From an uncultured Clostridia bacterium (GTDB taxonomy: Bacteria > Bacillota > Clostridia > Lachnospirales > CAG-274), in contig CAJTVH010000004.1 in NCBI GenBank assembly GCA_910579745.1, forward strand, positions 42,010 to 106,009: a DNA stretch of 64,000 nucleotides, written 5' to 3'. This document shows positions 1-8,390 of the stretch, one piece after another. The notes beneath the pieces are model-generated. The model saw only the letters and a list, made by a program, of their open reading frames with translations, was not told where the DNA came from and searched no databases. The translations under genes were made by a program, and so were the position numbers. Each line of letters starts with the position of its first letter. Position 1 is the stretch's first letter.

Positions 1-1313
1 TTCAAAAGTATGTCGAAAACCCCGCACACAACCTCGGCGAACTTTTCTCTTGACTCAATAACGCTTATATTCTGTTTGTCTTTCTTCTCAAAATTAGCGG
101 TGCTGACAACCTCGTCATAAATTATATATCTGTTTTTCCCTTTTTTCTTAGCTATATAAAGACAATTGTCGGCGTTTTCAAAAAGTTCCTCATAACCGCT
201 CCCATCCGTCGGATATTTTGCCGTACCCATAGAAACAGATAAATCAACCTCTCCCTTGACTCCTTTAAACTTTTCCGCTATTGTCATTCTTATGGCTCTA
301 AGATAACTTCTAAGCTCCATATTATCATTAAATCCGGAAAACACAATAACAAACTCATCTCCGCCAAACCTTCCGACAACGCCTCTGCCATTAACAATTT
401 CCTCTATAGTGCTTGAAACAGCCTTAATAATCTCATCACCAAAAAGATGCCCAAAATTATCATTTATTAATTTAAAATTATCAACGTCAATGACAACTAT
501 ATTAACAGAAAAATCAGGCTTTTTATTTATAAGCGTTGTAGCGTATTTTACTATACTTTCTTTACTTAAAAGGCCCGTAAGGGCGTCCCTGCCTATTTTG
601 TCGATTTCTCTCTCACTCGACTCGCTTTCCGCCGTTAAAGTTCCGATGACTAATAAAGCTTTCTCTTTAAAAGTCAAAGTCTCTCCTCTGAAGACATTAT
701 ACGAATACTCCTCATCAGCGTAAACTTTGGAATCATTTATTTCATAATAGAAATTTTGCGCTCCTGACTCAATATCTTTGCAAAGCTTCTGAAAAACGGA
801 AATATTTTTACTTTTAATATAATTATTTGAAATAAGATACTCTTTCCATTCGGAAAATTTTCCGTTATAAATCTCAACGTCTTTATTTTTATTAATCAAA
901 TAAAATTTTATTTTTTTTGTGTCAAATGAATACTCAAAATATATCTTTCCTAAAATATCTAGAAGTATCCTGTATTTATAAATTGATAAATTTCTATCCT
1001 CTATTGTGTTTATCCAATTCTCAATAGTGTAAATATCAGCGTAAATCCGTTTATCGCCGTCCTCCGAGTCATCTGTAAGTTTTATTTCCATAAATACTTG
1101 TTCATACCTGCGCTCATAATTCAACAAGCGAATAATTAAATAACGCTTTTCCCCATAACCAATAGTTTGAAAAATATCTTTAACTTTGCTTTTATCTTTT
1201 TCGTATATATTGCTCATAAGAGAATTAAAATTCTGAGCGCCTATAAATTCAAAATACTCTGGAGCGGCGCTGACCACATTCCCATACTCATCAAAAATAA
1301 CGTTGCCTATCAT
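1..1313 (-). CDS. GGDEF-domain protein (putative diguanylate cyclase), C-terminus cut by window edge
   Basis: I translated this by eye from an ATG at 1311-1313 preceded by GGAGG; it stays open for about 437 residues to the window edge. A DALTGLL motif near residue 242 and an exact FGGDEF signature at residues 317-321 define a GGDEF domain, which normally makes cyclic di-GMP from two GTP. The inhibitory RxxD site that would precede the signature is replaced by NGRG, so product inhibition through that site is not expected. Residues 1-115 look PAS-like (weak similarity judged by eye), with a linker of unknown fold between. No membrane segment is visible, so the protein is probably cytosolic. The chain continues past the GGDEF domain and a further domain could lie outside the window. 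The coding strand matches the two genes that precede it on the minus strand, but about 230 bp separate them. Confidence 0.85.
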   Translation of the reverse strand, partial: MIGNVIFDEYGNVVSAAPEYFEFIGAQNFNSLMSNIYEKDKSKVKDIFQTIGYGEKRYLIIRLLNYERRYEQVFMEIKLTDDSEDGDKRIYADIYTIENWINTIEDRNLSIYKYRILLDILGKIYFEYSFDTKKIKFYLINKNKDVEIYNGKFSEWKEYLISNNYIKSKNISVFQKLCKDIESGAQNFYYEINDSKVYADEEYSYNVFRGETLTFKEKALLVIGTLTAESESSEREIDKIGRDALTGLLSKESIVKYATTLINKKPDFSVNIVVIDVDNFKLINDNFGHLFGDEIIKAVSSTIEEIVNGRGVVGRFGGDEFVIVFSGFNDNMELRSYLRAIRMTIAEKFKGVKGEVDLSVSMGTAKYPTDGSGYEELFENADNCLYIAKKKGKNRYIIYDEVVSTANFEKKDKQNISVIESREKFAEVVCGVFDILL

Positions 1314-1329
1314 AATATTTTACCTCCAA

Positions 1330-1535
1330 ACTATAGCGTTTTTTTAACTATATAACAATTGTTGAAACTACGCAAACAATAAATTCGTAAAAATATAATG
1401 TTTATAATCCGCAAAATATCCAAACCCTACCAAAACTAAATAAACACAACTCAGAAAAAAGTTTTATTGAGTTTACCCCATTTTTTTATAATTTTTCACG
1501 CATATTTTATTACTTTTATACGTTTTAAATTTTAT
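1330..1535. repeat. Degenerate family A-like palindromic repeat
   Basis: This intergenic stretch contains the string CGCAAAATATCCAAA, shared with the well-preserved family A copy at 27775-27922, then an imperfect dyad around an AAACTC/GAGTTT pair and a TTTTTATAATTTTTCACGC segment that matches the right half of family A. The ends are too decayed to place. It lies between the GGDEF gene and the TPR gene. Confidence 0.4.
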
Positions 1536-1547
1536 TTTTACTGTTTT

Positions 1548-2582
1548 TTAATTATCATTAGAATCATTTTTTATATGTCTCATAAAATCAAAAACAGCGT
1601 CAAAAACCGACTTATCTCCTGTAAGAGAAAATAAAATATCATAAAAATACTTTGCCGCCTCAATATTTCCATTTTTCTTCGCGTTTGTCCCAGCGCCCGC
1701 GGCAAGCTTTACAATATCGGGATTCACACCCATCTGAATATCAGCCCTGTCGCAAATCTCTTTCATTTCCTCAACAGACGGAGGATTTATACTGATTTCT
1801 TTTTCAGCGGAAATCTTTTCAAGCTTTTTAAAAGCGGCTTTGTTAGGTTTAAAATAATGAGACAATATGTACATATTAACCGCTAAATTATAATTTTCTT
1901 TTTCACTGTAATATTTTCCCAAATTATAATAACAAAGAGAAATCTGATTAATCTCATAACTATATTTAAGGCACTTCTTTGAAAGTTCAATAAAATTTTT
2001 ATACTGTTTCGCCATATACATAATCTGAGATAAATCAAGCATTAAATCAACGCCTATAGGATTCCAGAAAAGAGCTTTCTCATAAGCCTCGCGGGCCTTG
2101 TCATCTTTAGACAATTTAAACAGAGAAAATCCATAAAGCTTATAAATATAAGCGAAATTAAATTTTGTAGGTTTAACAAGCCTGCCTTTTTTATAAATCT
2201 CAGTGTAAATATACATTTCAAATAAATTGTTGAGACTTAAGTAGTCAAATCTTCCCTCGTCTTGTACGTCATCGCGTATGTTAGGAATAATAGTCTCTAT
2301 TATTCTCACAGCCTCAGCGTAATTTCCGTCAAAAATCTCTTTTTCGGCATTTTTTATTTTTTCTTTCACTTCCCCATTATCATCTTGTAAAACCTGCCCA
2401 AACAAGACTTTCTCCTCATCAGGCAGCATATCGTAAATCATTTTACCTGTTTCTTTATTAATCATTTCGGCAAAAGGTGATTTTCTATACTCGGCATTTT
2501 TTTGCATAATATAAATAACGTCTTTTTCGACCTCTCCTGTAAGTCCAAGTCTGATTTTATCCATAATATCCTCAAATTTCAT
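1548..2582 (-). CDS. TPR-repeat protein of unknown function, coupled to a radical SAM gene
   Basis: This is a 344-residue soluble protein with no signal peptide. Residues about 145-260 read as helical repeats of TPR type (for example AYEKALFWNPIG and YYNLGKYYSEKENY), a fold that usually binds partner proteins. The N-terminal 140 residues are acidic and helical and I do not recognise them. The start ATG overlaps the stop of the upstream radical SAM gene as ATGA, and an AGGAGAG site lies inside that upstream gene, so the two are almost certainly translationally coupled. The pairing suggests the TPR protein supplies or binds a substrate of the enzyme, but this is inference. No function can be named. 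Confidence 0.75.
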   Translation of the reverse strand: MKFEDIMDKIRLGLTGEVEKDVIYIMQKNAEYRKSPFAEMINKETGKMIYDMLPDEEKVLFGQVLQDDNGEVKEKIKNAEKEIFDGNYAEAVRIIETIIPNIRDDVQDEGRFDYLSLNNLFEMYIYTEIYKKGRLVKPTKFNFAYIYKLYGFSLFKLSKDDKAREAYEKALFWNPIGVDLMLDLSQIMYMAKQYKNFIELSKKCLKYSYEINQISLCYYNLGKYYSEKENYNLAVNMYILSHYFKPNKAAFKKLEKISAEKEISINPPSVEEMKEICDRADIQMGVNPDIVKLAAGAGTNAKKNGNIEAAKYFYDILFSLTGDKSVFDAVFDFMRHIKNDSNDN

Positions 2583-3469
2583 AATAAAGTATCTCTCCTT
2601 TTCCGAAATCTCTCAGCAAACCCACAGGTTCCGCAAAGCTTTTCAACCGCTCTCCTCGCGGTAAATCCATCATAAAATTTTACCGCCCTTTCAGAATTTA
2701 AAATTTCGTTAAGTGAACTTTCAAATAAATTGCCAAAACAAATATCTCCCTCATGATCAAGACAACAAGGAACAACGCTTCCGTCACAAAGCACACCAAG
2801 CTGATCTCTTAACCCATAACAAAAACGGCTGCCGCCTTTTAAATCTTTTGAAATATCCGGCCACTCAAATTTTTGAGCCATTTCCATGTATATAAATTTT
2901 TTAATCGTTAAATTTTTTCCCTCATATAATGTACTATTAATAGTATAACTAAGTCTAAATTCTTTTTCAAGTATTTTTAAAATTTCTTTATTAAGTAAAT
3001 TATCCGCTTTTATAGATTCCCCATCGGCATTCCAAAGCCTTAAAAGGCATATTTTACCACTATCGGAAGCTTCGAGGGAAAACTCAGCGATATTTTTAAT
3101 ATATTCGTTAAGGCTCATTTTTATATCATTGACCTCAAAACTGTGCAGAGAGATATTTACTCTGTGAACACTGTCATTTGAGAGTAAAATAGCCCTTTTG
3201 TCCTTTAATAGAGTTCCGTTTGTTGTAATAATAACTTTAAAGCCCAAACAACCAGCTATATGTAAAATTTTATCAATATCAGGATGTGTCAAAGGCTCGC
3301 CCAAAATATGGAGGTAAATGTATTCCCCAAACCCTCTAAGCTTCTCTCCGATAATTTTAAACTCATCACAAGACATTAATCTTGGGGCTCTTTTTGTTTT
3401 AGGACAAAAAGCACAAGCGAGATTACACATATTAGTTATCTCTATATACATTTTTTTAAATTTTCTCAT
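2579..3469 (-). CDS. Radical SAM/SPASM-domain enzyme, unknown substrate
   Basis: The N-terminus carries the radical SAM cluster motif CNLACAFC (CxxxCxxC) about 13-20 residues from the start, so it should bind a 4Fe-4S cluster that cleaves S-adenosylmethionine. The C-terminal third has further cysteines in a SPASM-like arrangement (RFCYGLRDQ, VPCCLDHEGD, LCGTCGFAERF), which normally hold auxiliary iron-sulfur clusters. Family members mature peptides or modify protein side chains, but no short precursor peptide gene is visible nearby. I use the ATG at 3467-3469 (296 residues) because a GAGGAT site sits six bases upstream; an ATG five codons earlier lacks any binding site. The stop overlaps the start of the TPR gene by four bases. 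The enzyme class is secure, the substrate unknown. Confidence 0.85.
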   Translation of the reverse strand: MRKFKKMYIEITNMCNLACAFCPKTKRAPRLMSCDEFKIIGEKLRGFGEYIYLHILGEPLTHPDIDKILHIAGCLGFKVIITTNGTLLKDKRAILLSNDSVHRVNISLHSFEVNDIKMSLNEYIKNIAEFSLEASDSGKICLLRLWNADGESIKADNLLNKEILKILEKEFRLSYTINSTLYEGKNLTIKKFIYMEMAQKFEWPDISKDLKGGSRFCYGLRDQLGVLCDGSVVPCCLDHEGDICFGNLFESSLNEILNSERAVKFYDGFTARRAVEKLCGTCGFAERFRKRRDTLL

Positions 3470-3703
3470 AAAAAATATCCTCATTTCTTAATTACCATAT
3501 TGACAAAATAAATCTCTTCACTTATCATTATAATCAAATATGGGTTAAATTTTCAATATAAAAATATTTATTAAAAAACACAATTTCAAAACTACGACAC
3601 AATTCTTAAAAACGCTGAAATTTAAAAGTTTTTTAAATACTTTTAAATTTTTAAAACTAAAATATTAAAAAGTTTTTCGCCAAAGATACAAGGAGATATA
3701 AAA

Positions 3704-4246
3704 ATGAAATTAATGTTCGCCTCAGATATACACGGTTCCGCTTATTATTGTGATAAAATAAAAGAAATCTATAAAAAAGAAAAAAGCGATAAACTAATTC
3801 TTTTGGGAGATTTGCTTTACCATGGTCCAAGAAACGACCTTCCAAAAGAATATAAGCCAAAAAAAGTAATAGAAATTTTAAATTCAATGAAAGAAGAAAT
3901 ATTATGCGTAAGAGGAAACTGTGATTGTGAGGTAGATCAAATGGTATTGGATTTCCCAATACTTGCCGATTATATATTTTTATGCCTTGATAATAAAGGC
4001 GTGCTTATAACCCATGGACATAAATATAACAAACAGAATCTTCCTCCCCTTAAAAAGGGAGATATTTTAATTCACGGGCACACTCATATTCAAGCCTTTG
4101 AGACTTACGATGATTATATATATATAAATCCCGGCTCTGTCTCTATTCCTAAAAATGGAAATGAAAATAGTTATATGACATATAGTGGTAAAACATTTAA
4201 AATTAAAAATCTTGATATGAAAACAATAAACGAATTTTCAATTTAA
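3704..4246 (+). CDS. yfcE: YfcE/MJ0936-type metallophosphoesterase
   Basis: This 180-residue protein has the full calcineurin-like metallophosphoesterase set: SDIHG at residues 7-11, LLGDLLYHGP near 35-44, RGNCD near 71-75, ITHGHK near 104 and a closing HGHTH near 122-126. These residues hold two divalent metals, usually manganese. Length and motifs fit the YfcE phosphodiesterase subfamily (E. coli YfcE is about 184 residues), active on artificial phosphodiesters and with an uncertain natural substrate. An AAGGAG site precedes the ATG by about nine bases. The gene stands alone, upstream of the tRNA cluster, with no partner to suggest a pathway. Confidence 0.88.
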   Translation: MKLMFASDIHGSAYYCDKIKEIYKKEKSDKLILLGDLLYHGPRNDLPKEYKPKKVIEILNSMKEEILCVRGNCDCEVDQMVLDFPILADYIFLCLDNKGVLITHGHKYNKQNLPPLKKGDILIHGHTHIQAFETYDDYIYINPGSVSIPKNGNENSYMTYSGKTFKIKNLDMKTINEFSI

Positions 4247-4398
4247 TCATTCTCTATAATAATTCCAGTATAAATTAAAAATTGTCACAATAACCCAAAA
4301 ATCTATTTAAAATTGTTTCTATAATTTTTACTTTTTTAGCTAAAATTTAATTGTATATCCAGCCTTTAAAAATTTTTTGTAATTTTTTCAAAAAAGTA

Positions 4399-4427
4399 TT
4401 GACATTTTTAAATTTATGCTTTATAAT
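4399..4427 (+). promoter_or_regulatory. Consensus sigma-A promoter for the tRNA cluster
   Basis: A perfect TTGACA at 4399-4404 and a perfect TATAAT at 4422-4427 are separated by 17 bp. The first tRNA starts 46 bp downstream of the -10 box, as expected for a strongly expressed stable-RNA operon. Confidence 0.85.
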
Positions 4428-4473
4428 AAATTTTGTTGTTGTGAATAACAATGATAAGTTAAGCGAATGTTTC

Positions 4474-4546
<73 letters not shown>

Positions 4547-4555
4547 TTTGCTTAT

Positions 4556-4626
4556 GCGGGTGTGGTTCAATGGTAGAACATCAGCCTTCCAAGCTGAGGA
4601 CGTGGGTTCGATTCCCATCACCCGCT
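4556..4626 (+). tRNA. tRNA-Gly (anticodon TCC), copy 1
   Basis: A 71-base cloverleaf has acceptor stem GCGGGTG pairing with CACCCGC and discriminator T. The anticodon loop CTTCCAA reads TCC and the T arm contains GGTTCGATTCC. CCA is not encoded. It is identical base for base to the copy at 4748-4818. Confidence 0.96.
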
Positions 4627-4640
4627 TTGTGGTTTTATGT

Positions 4641-4712
4641 GCACGAGTGGCTCAGTGGTAGAGCATCGCCTTGCCAAGGCGAGGGCCGCGGGTTCGAATC
4701 CCGTCTCGTGCT
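4641..4712 (+). tRNA. tRNA-Gly (anticodon GCC)
   Basis: Acceptor stem GCACGAG pairs with CTCGTGC, discriminator T. The anticodon stem is TCGCC/GGCGA with loop TTGCCAA, giving anticodon GCC. The T arm contains GGTTCGAATCC. Third gene of the cluster, 14 bases after the previous tRNA. Confidence 0.95.
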
Positions 4713-4747
4713 TTACACACATAATAAGTAATATTTTTTAATTTTTT

Positions 4748-4818
4748 GCGGGTGTGGTTCAATGGTAGAACATCAGCCTTCCAAGCTGAGGACGTGGGTT
4801 CGATTCCCATCACCCGCT
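4748..4818 (+). tRNA. tRNA-Gly (anticodon TCC), copy 2
   Basis: This is an exact duplicate of the tRNA at 4556-4626, with acceptor stem GCGGGTG/CACCCGC and anticodon TCC. A run of seven T follows the discriminator and may help end or process the transcript. It closes the cluster. Confidence 0.95.
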
Positions 4819-4862
4819 TTTTTTATTCTTAAAATTAAAAAACTTTAATTTTAATTAGAGCG

Positions 4863-4951
4863 AATGTCTAAAAAGTTATAAAAAATAAATCAAACAAGCT
4901 AAAGTAAAATAATAGCTTATTTGATTTATTTTTTATAACTTTTTAGACATT
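4863..4951. repeat. Long near-perfect inverted repeat after the tRNA cluster
   Basis: Two 38-base arms (4863-4900 and 4914-4951) are reverse complements with one mismatch, around a 13-base loop. The right arm runs into TTTTTTAG, so a transcript from the tRNA operon would fold into a very long hairpin followed by a U-run and could terminate. The stem is much longer than ordinary intrinsic terminators, and its inner part (TTATAAAAAATAAA) resembles the palindromic core of family A repeats. A MITE-like insertion that now serves as terminator is a reasonable reading. The rest of the gap to 5203 holds AT-rich sequence with no gene I can support. Confidence 0.75.
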
Positions 4952-5203
4952 TTTTAGTTTCAAAATATCTGAAAACTAAAATACTCCCCAAATTATGAAA
5001 AATACAACTTTTTTTAACAGTTAAAATTTTAGGCAATTTTATATATAGATACAGAGTTTTTAAATACACTTTTAAAACAACTTTTTTATTTTTCTTAATC
5101 TATCCTTTTATTATCTCAAATCTACGTTTTTATTTGATATTTAGTATAAAATAAAAAAAATCTCTCATAATAAATAGCAACAAAGTTTTATGAGGAGGAT
5201 TTT

Positions 5204-6223
5204 ATGACTATTCCCAATAAAAATAAAATTAAAAAACTTTTTTTAATCATAAGCTTATTTACAACCGTCATATCTTTATCAGGATGTAATTTTTTAGCAA
5301 ACTCAAAAACAATAGTAAGAATATCACATTCTCAGTCTGAGACACACCCAGACCATTTGGGGCTTCTGGCTTTTGAGGAATACGTAGAGTCAAAATTAGG
5401 CGATAAATACGATATTCAGATTTTTCCTAACGAGATTTTAGGAGCCTCGGTAAAAGCCATAGAGCTCGTTCAAACAGGAGCGATAGATTACGCCGTGGCA
5501 AGTACTGGAAACCTTGAGACTTTCGACAACATATATCAAATCTTCAGCATACCCTACCTTTTCAAAAACGTTGAACTCTATCATAAAGTAATGGAGGATA
5601 AAAATTTCACAGACAACATATATACATCTACAGAAGAGGCGGGATTTGAAACTGTAGCGTGGCTTGACGCCGGAACAAGAAATTTTTACGCTACAACCCC
5701 TATAAAAACACCTGATGATTTGAAAGGTAAAAAAATAAGAGTACAGCAAAGCCCGACAAATGTAAAAATGATGTCCGCTTTCGGGGCGGCGGCGGCTCCC
5801 ATGAGTTTTGGAGAAGTATATACAGCTATTCAGCAGGGAGTTATCGATGGAGCTGAAAATAATGAGCTCGCTCTTACAAATAATAAACATGGAGAAGTAG
5901 CTAAATATTATACTTATAATCATCATCAAATGGTGCCTGATATGTTAATAGCTAATTTAAGATTTTTAGACAGCCTTACAGATGAAGAACGTCAAATATT
6001 TGACGATGCCGCCGCTATATGCACCAAAGTCGAAAGGGAAAATTGGGACGTACAAATAGAAGCGGCTAAGGCTCAGGCAAAAAAAATGGGGGTTGAGTTT
6101 ATAGAAACGGATATAGAACCTTTTAGAAATAAGATCATCCATCTTCACAATGAAATAATAGGTGAAAATCCAAAACTTGAACCGTTATACGAAAGAATAA
6201 ACGAAATAGAAAAGGAGATGTAA
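5204..6223 (+). CDS. dctP: TRAP transporter solute-binding lipoprotein, DctP family
   Basis: This 339-residue protein is the extracytoplasmic binding component of a TRAP transporter, which uses an ion gradient rather than ATP to import organic acids. Residues 1-28 form a lipoprotein signal with lipobox LSGC and lipidation at Cys28. The DctP fold follows, including the segment DLKGKKIRVQQSP near residues 174-186 whose Arg typically contacts the substrate carboxylate, and AIQQGVIDGAENNE near 208-221. GAGGAGG lies about eight bases upstream of the ATG. The two permease genes follow directly, three bases then 14 bases apart, so this is a complete dctPQM operon. Adjacent uxuA and uxuB suggest a hexuronate substrate; that is inferred from context only. 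Confidence 0.92.
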   Translation: MTIPNKNKIKKLFLIISLFTTVISLSGCNFLANSKTIVRISHSQSETHPDHLGLLAFEEYVESKLGDKYDIQIFPNEILGASVKAIELVQTGAIDYAVASTGNLETFDNIYQIFSIPYLFKNVELYHKVMEDKNFTDNIYTSTEEAGFETVAWLDAGTRNFYATTPIKTPDDLKGKKIRVQQSPTNVKMMSAFGAAAAPMSFGEVYTAIQQGVIDGAENNELALTNNKHGEVAKYYTYNHHQMVPDMLIANLRFLDSLTDEERQIFDDAAAICTKVERENWDVQIEAAKAQAKKMGVEFIETDIEPFRNKIIHLHNEIIGENPKLEPLYERINEIEKEM

Positions 6224-6226
6224 ATA

Positions 6227-6709
6227 TTGCAAAAATTTAAATACAGTTTAAACAAGGCTCTTGAAATTATATGTATAATCATCTTCGCGTTTCTTATAAT
6301 AATAGGTTCTTATCAAATTATAACAAGATATATTTTTAACTCGCCGAGTACCATATCGGAGGAACTTCTCACATTTTCATTTACATGGCTCGCTCTTTTG
6401 GCTGCGTCTCTTGTATTCTCAAAAAGAGAACATATGAGGATGGGGTATCTCGCCGATAAATTAAAAGGAAACTCATGGCACATATTAAATATTATAGTGG
6501 AACTTTTAATACTGATATTTTCGGCGTTAATATTGATATACGGCGGTCTCTCGATAACAAAACTTACAAAAACGCAGATAACAGCGTCGCTTGGAGTACC
6601 GATGTCCTATATATATTGTATAGTCCCAATAAGCGGGGCTTTAACCGTAATATACAATTTTATAAATATATGCGAGTCCATATCGGCTATAAAATCAGGA
6701 AAAAAATAA
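6227..6709 (+). CDS. dctQ: TRAP transporter small permease subunit, DctQ family
   Basis: A 160-residue membrane protein has four hydrophobic helices (about residues 15-35, 50-68, 88-110 and 128-148), the usual DctQ topology. The first loop contains SEELLTFSFTWLALLAAS, typical of the family. Translation begins at a TTG (6227-6229) with AAGGAG about nine bases upstream, overlapping the end of dctP; no ATG suits this position. It forms the membrane complex with DctM, and the gene sits between dctP and dctM. Confidence 0.9.
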   Translation: MQKFKYSLNKALEIICIIIFAFLIIIGSYQIITRYIFNSPSTISEELLTFSFTWLALLAASLVFSKREHMRMGYLADKLKGNSWHILNIIVELLILIFSALILIYGGLSITKLTKTQITASLGVPMSYIYCIVPISGALTVIYNFINICESISAIKSGKK

Positions 6710-6723
6710 AGGAGGGATTTTTT

Positions 6724-8025
6724 TTGGAAACAGCATTGCTTTCAGGCTTAATAATAGCGATAGTTTTAATAATACTGCTTTTAATGGGCGTGCCTATTTC
6801 CGTTTCACTGGGAATAGCCTCAATATTCGCTATTCTCCCTATAATGAATTTTGAGTCGGCGGTTTTAACGGGAGCTCAGAGAGTTTTTTCAGGAATATCC
6901 GTATTTACACTTATAGCGATTCCATTTTTCATACTCGCTGGAAATATAATGAATAAAGGAGGAATAGCGCTAAGGCTTATAAATTTCGCTAAACTTATTA
7001 CAGGAAGAATTCCCGGAGCGCTTGCTCATACAAACGCTATAGCGAATATGATGTTCGGCGCCATTTCCGGTTCTGGTGTAGCGTCAGCGTCAGCGATGGG
7101 TTCAATAATAGGGCCGATTCAGGAAAAAGAAGGTTATGACAGAGATTACTCAGCCGCCGTAAATATAGCTACAGCCCCGACTGGCCTTTTAATTCCTCCC
7201 AGTAACGTTTTGATTACTTATTCTCTTGTAAGCGGCGGAACATCAGTAGCGGCTTTGTTTATGGCTGGATATATACCCGGTTTTTTGTGGGGCTTCGCCT
7301 GTATGGTTGTGGCGTTCTTTATAGCGAAAAGAAAAGGATATAAAAATAAGGAAAGAACCTCTCTCTCTCAAGGTATAAAAATTATTCTTGAGGCGATACC
7401 AAGCCTGCTTCTTATAATAATTGTAATCGGAGGAATAATATTCGGAATTTTCACAGCTACGGAAGGTTCCGTTGTAGCCGTGGTATATAGCCTTATATTA
7501 TCATTTTGTTATAAAACAATAAAATTTAAAGATCTTTACACAGTTTTCAGAACAAGCGCCGAAACAACAGGAATAATAGTATTTCTAATAGGAGTGTCAA
7601 GTATAATGGCGTGGGTAATGGCGTTCACGGGAATCCCGACAGCCATATCAGAAACACTTTTAAGCATAAGCGAAAATCCTATAATAATTATGCTTATAAT
7701 AAATATAACTTTGCTTTTCATAGGAACATTTATGGATATAACGCCGGCGATATTAATTTTTACGCCAATATTTCTTCCCGTATGCCAGCAGTTCGGAATG
7801 GACTCCATACAGTTTGGAATAATACTTGTGTTTAACCTATGTATAGGAACAATAACCCCGCCCGTCGGAAATATTTTATTTGTAGGTGTAAAAATAGCCG
7901 GCACAAAAATAGAGAATGTTATAAAACCACTACTCTCCTATTACGGAGTAATATTTTTAATACTTCTTCTCGTAACGTATATTTCACCATTAAGTATGTG
8001 GCTTCCAAAAATAATGGGTTACTAA
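6724..8025 (+). CDS. dctM: TRAP transporter large permease subunit, DctM family
   Basis: This 433-residue integral membrane protein has about a dozen hydrophobic segments. Family signatures include LLMGVPISVSLGIAS near the N-terminus, AIPFFILAGNIMNKGG, and the loop SGSGVASASAMGSIIGP that belongs to the ion/substrate path. Near the end, FNLCIGTITPPVGNILFVG is the second re-entrant signature. I place the start at TTG 6724-6726, seven bases after GGAGGG; the reading frame is open further upstream but would overlap dctQ and lack a binding site. It moves the acid captured by DctP across the membrane. Confidence 0.92.
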   Translation: METALLSGLIIAIVLIILLLMGVPISVSLGIASIFAILPIMNFESAVLTGAQRVFSGISVFTLIAIPFFILAGNIMNKGGIALRLINFAKLITGRIPGALAHTNAIANMMFGAISGSGVASASAMGSIIGPIQEKEGYDRDYSAAVNIATAPTGLLIPPSNVLITYSLVSGGTSVAALFMAGYIPGFLWGFACMVVAFFIAKRKGYKNKERTSLSQGIKIILEAIPSLLLIIIVIGGIIFGIFTATEGSVVAVVYSLILSFCYKTIKFKDLYTVFRTSAETTGIIVFLIGVSSIMAWVMAFTGIPTAISETLLSISENPIIIMLIINITLLFIGTFMDITPAILIFTPIFLPVCQQFGMDSIQFGIILVFNLCIGTITPPVGNILFVGVKIAGTKIENVIKPLLSYYGVIFLILLLVTYISPLSMWLPKIMGY

Positions 8026-8390
8026 AAAACTTTTTTGTTTTTTTATAAACAATACGTAACTATAGTCAATTAACTTAAAAACACTCAAGTCAAAGAACTT
8101 AAAATATTAGCCACTCCGCTTAGACATAAAGCTATACCAGCCAATTAAGCGTCCGTAAAAAATATTCTTATCCGTTTGTATAAATGGTATCACCATATAC
8201 AGCTTGATTATTTCTATAGCAATTAGCGAAATTATTAGCGGGAAACAATAAAATAATTTCTTGATATACTATGCTTTATTAAAACTCGCCCATTCATTAT
8301 TTTATTGTTTCGCTATAAGTCGCTTGACTATAATTCTAAAATACGATATAAGCCGTAACAAAAAATAATTAATGAAAGAAGGCAACATAA
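8026..8390. other. Gap between dctM and uxuA: nested repeats
   Basis: No gene is visible. The left side has TATAGTCAATTAACTTAAAA near 8061, matching the family S terminal repeat, and TTGACTATAATTC near 8325 matches its other end. A family B element lies between them at 8214-8317, as if B had inserted into S. The interior is otherwise decayed. The uxuA ribosome binding site AGAAGG lies at the right edge. Confidence 0.55.
8214..8317. repeat. Family B palindromic repeat, copy near uxuA
   Basis: The element starts at CTATAGC and ends at GCTATA. Inside, GAAACAATAAAATAAT on the left is the exact reverse complement of ATTATTTTATTGTTTC on the right. Comparable copies occur at 19073-19176, 22434-22535 and 61657-61727. 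Confidence 0.7.

Noticed and set aside
409..723. 104-codon plus-strand open frame
   Set aside because: It lies antisense to the GGDEF gene, which has clear motifs and a binding site.
1330..1535. c-di-GMP riboswitch near the GGDEF gene
   Set aside because: I looked for the conserved GEMM core and tetraloop elements and found none; the structure is a degraded repeat.
2579..3469. RiPP biosynthetic cluster around the radical SAM enzyme
   Set aside because: No short precursor peptide, protease or exporter gene is visible on either side.
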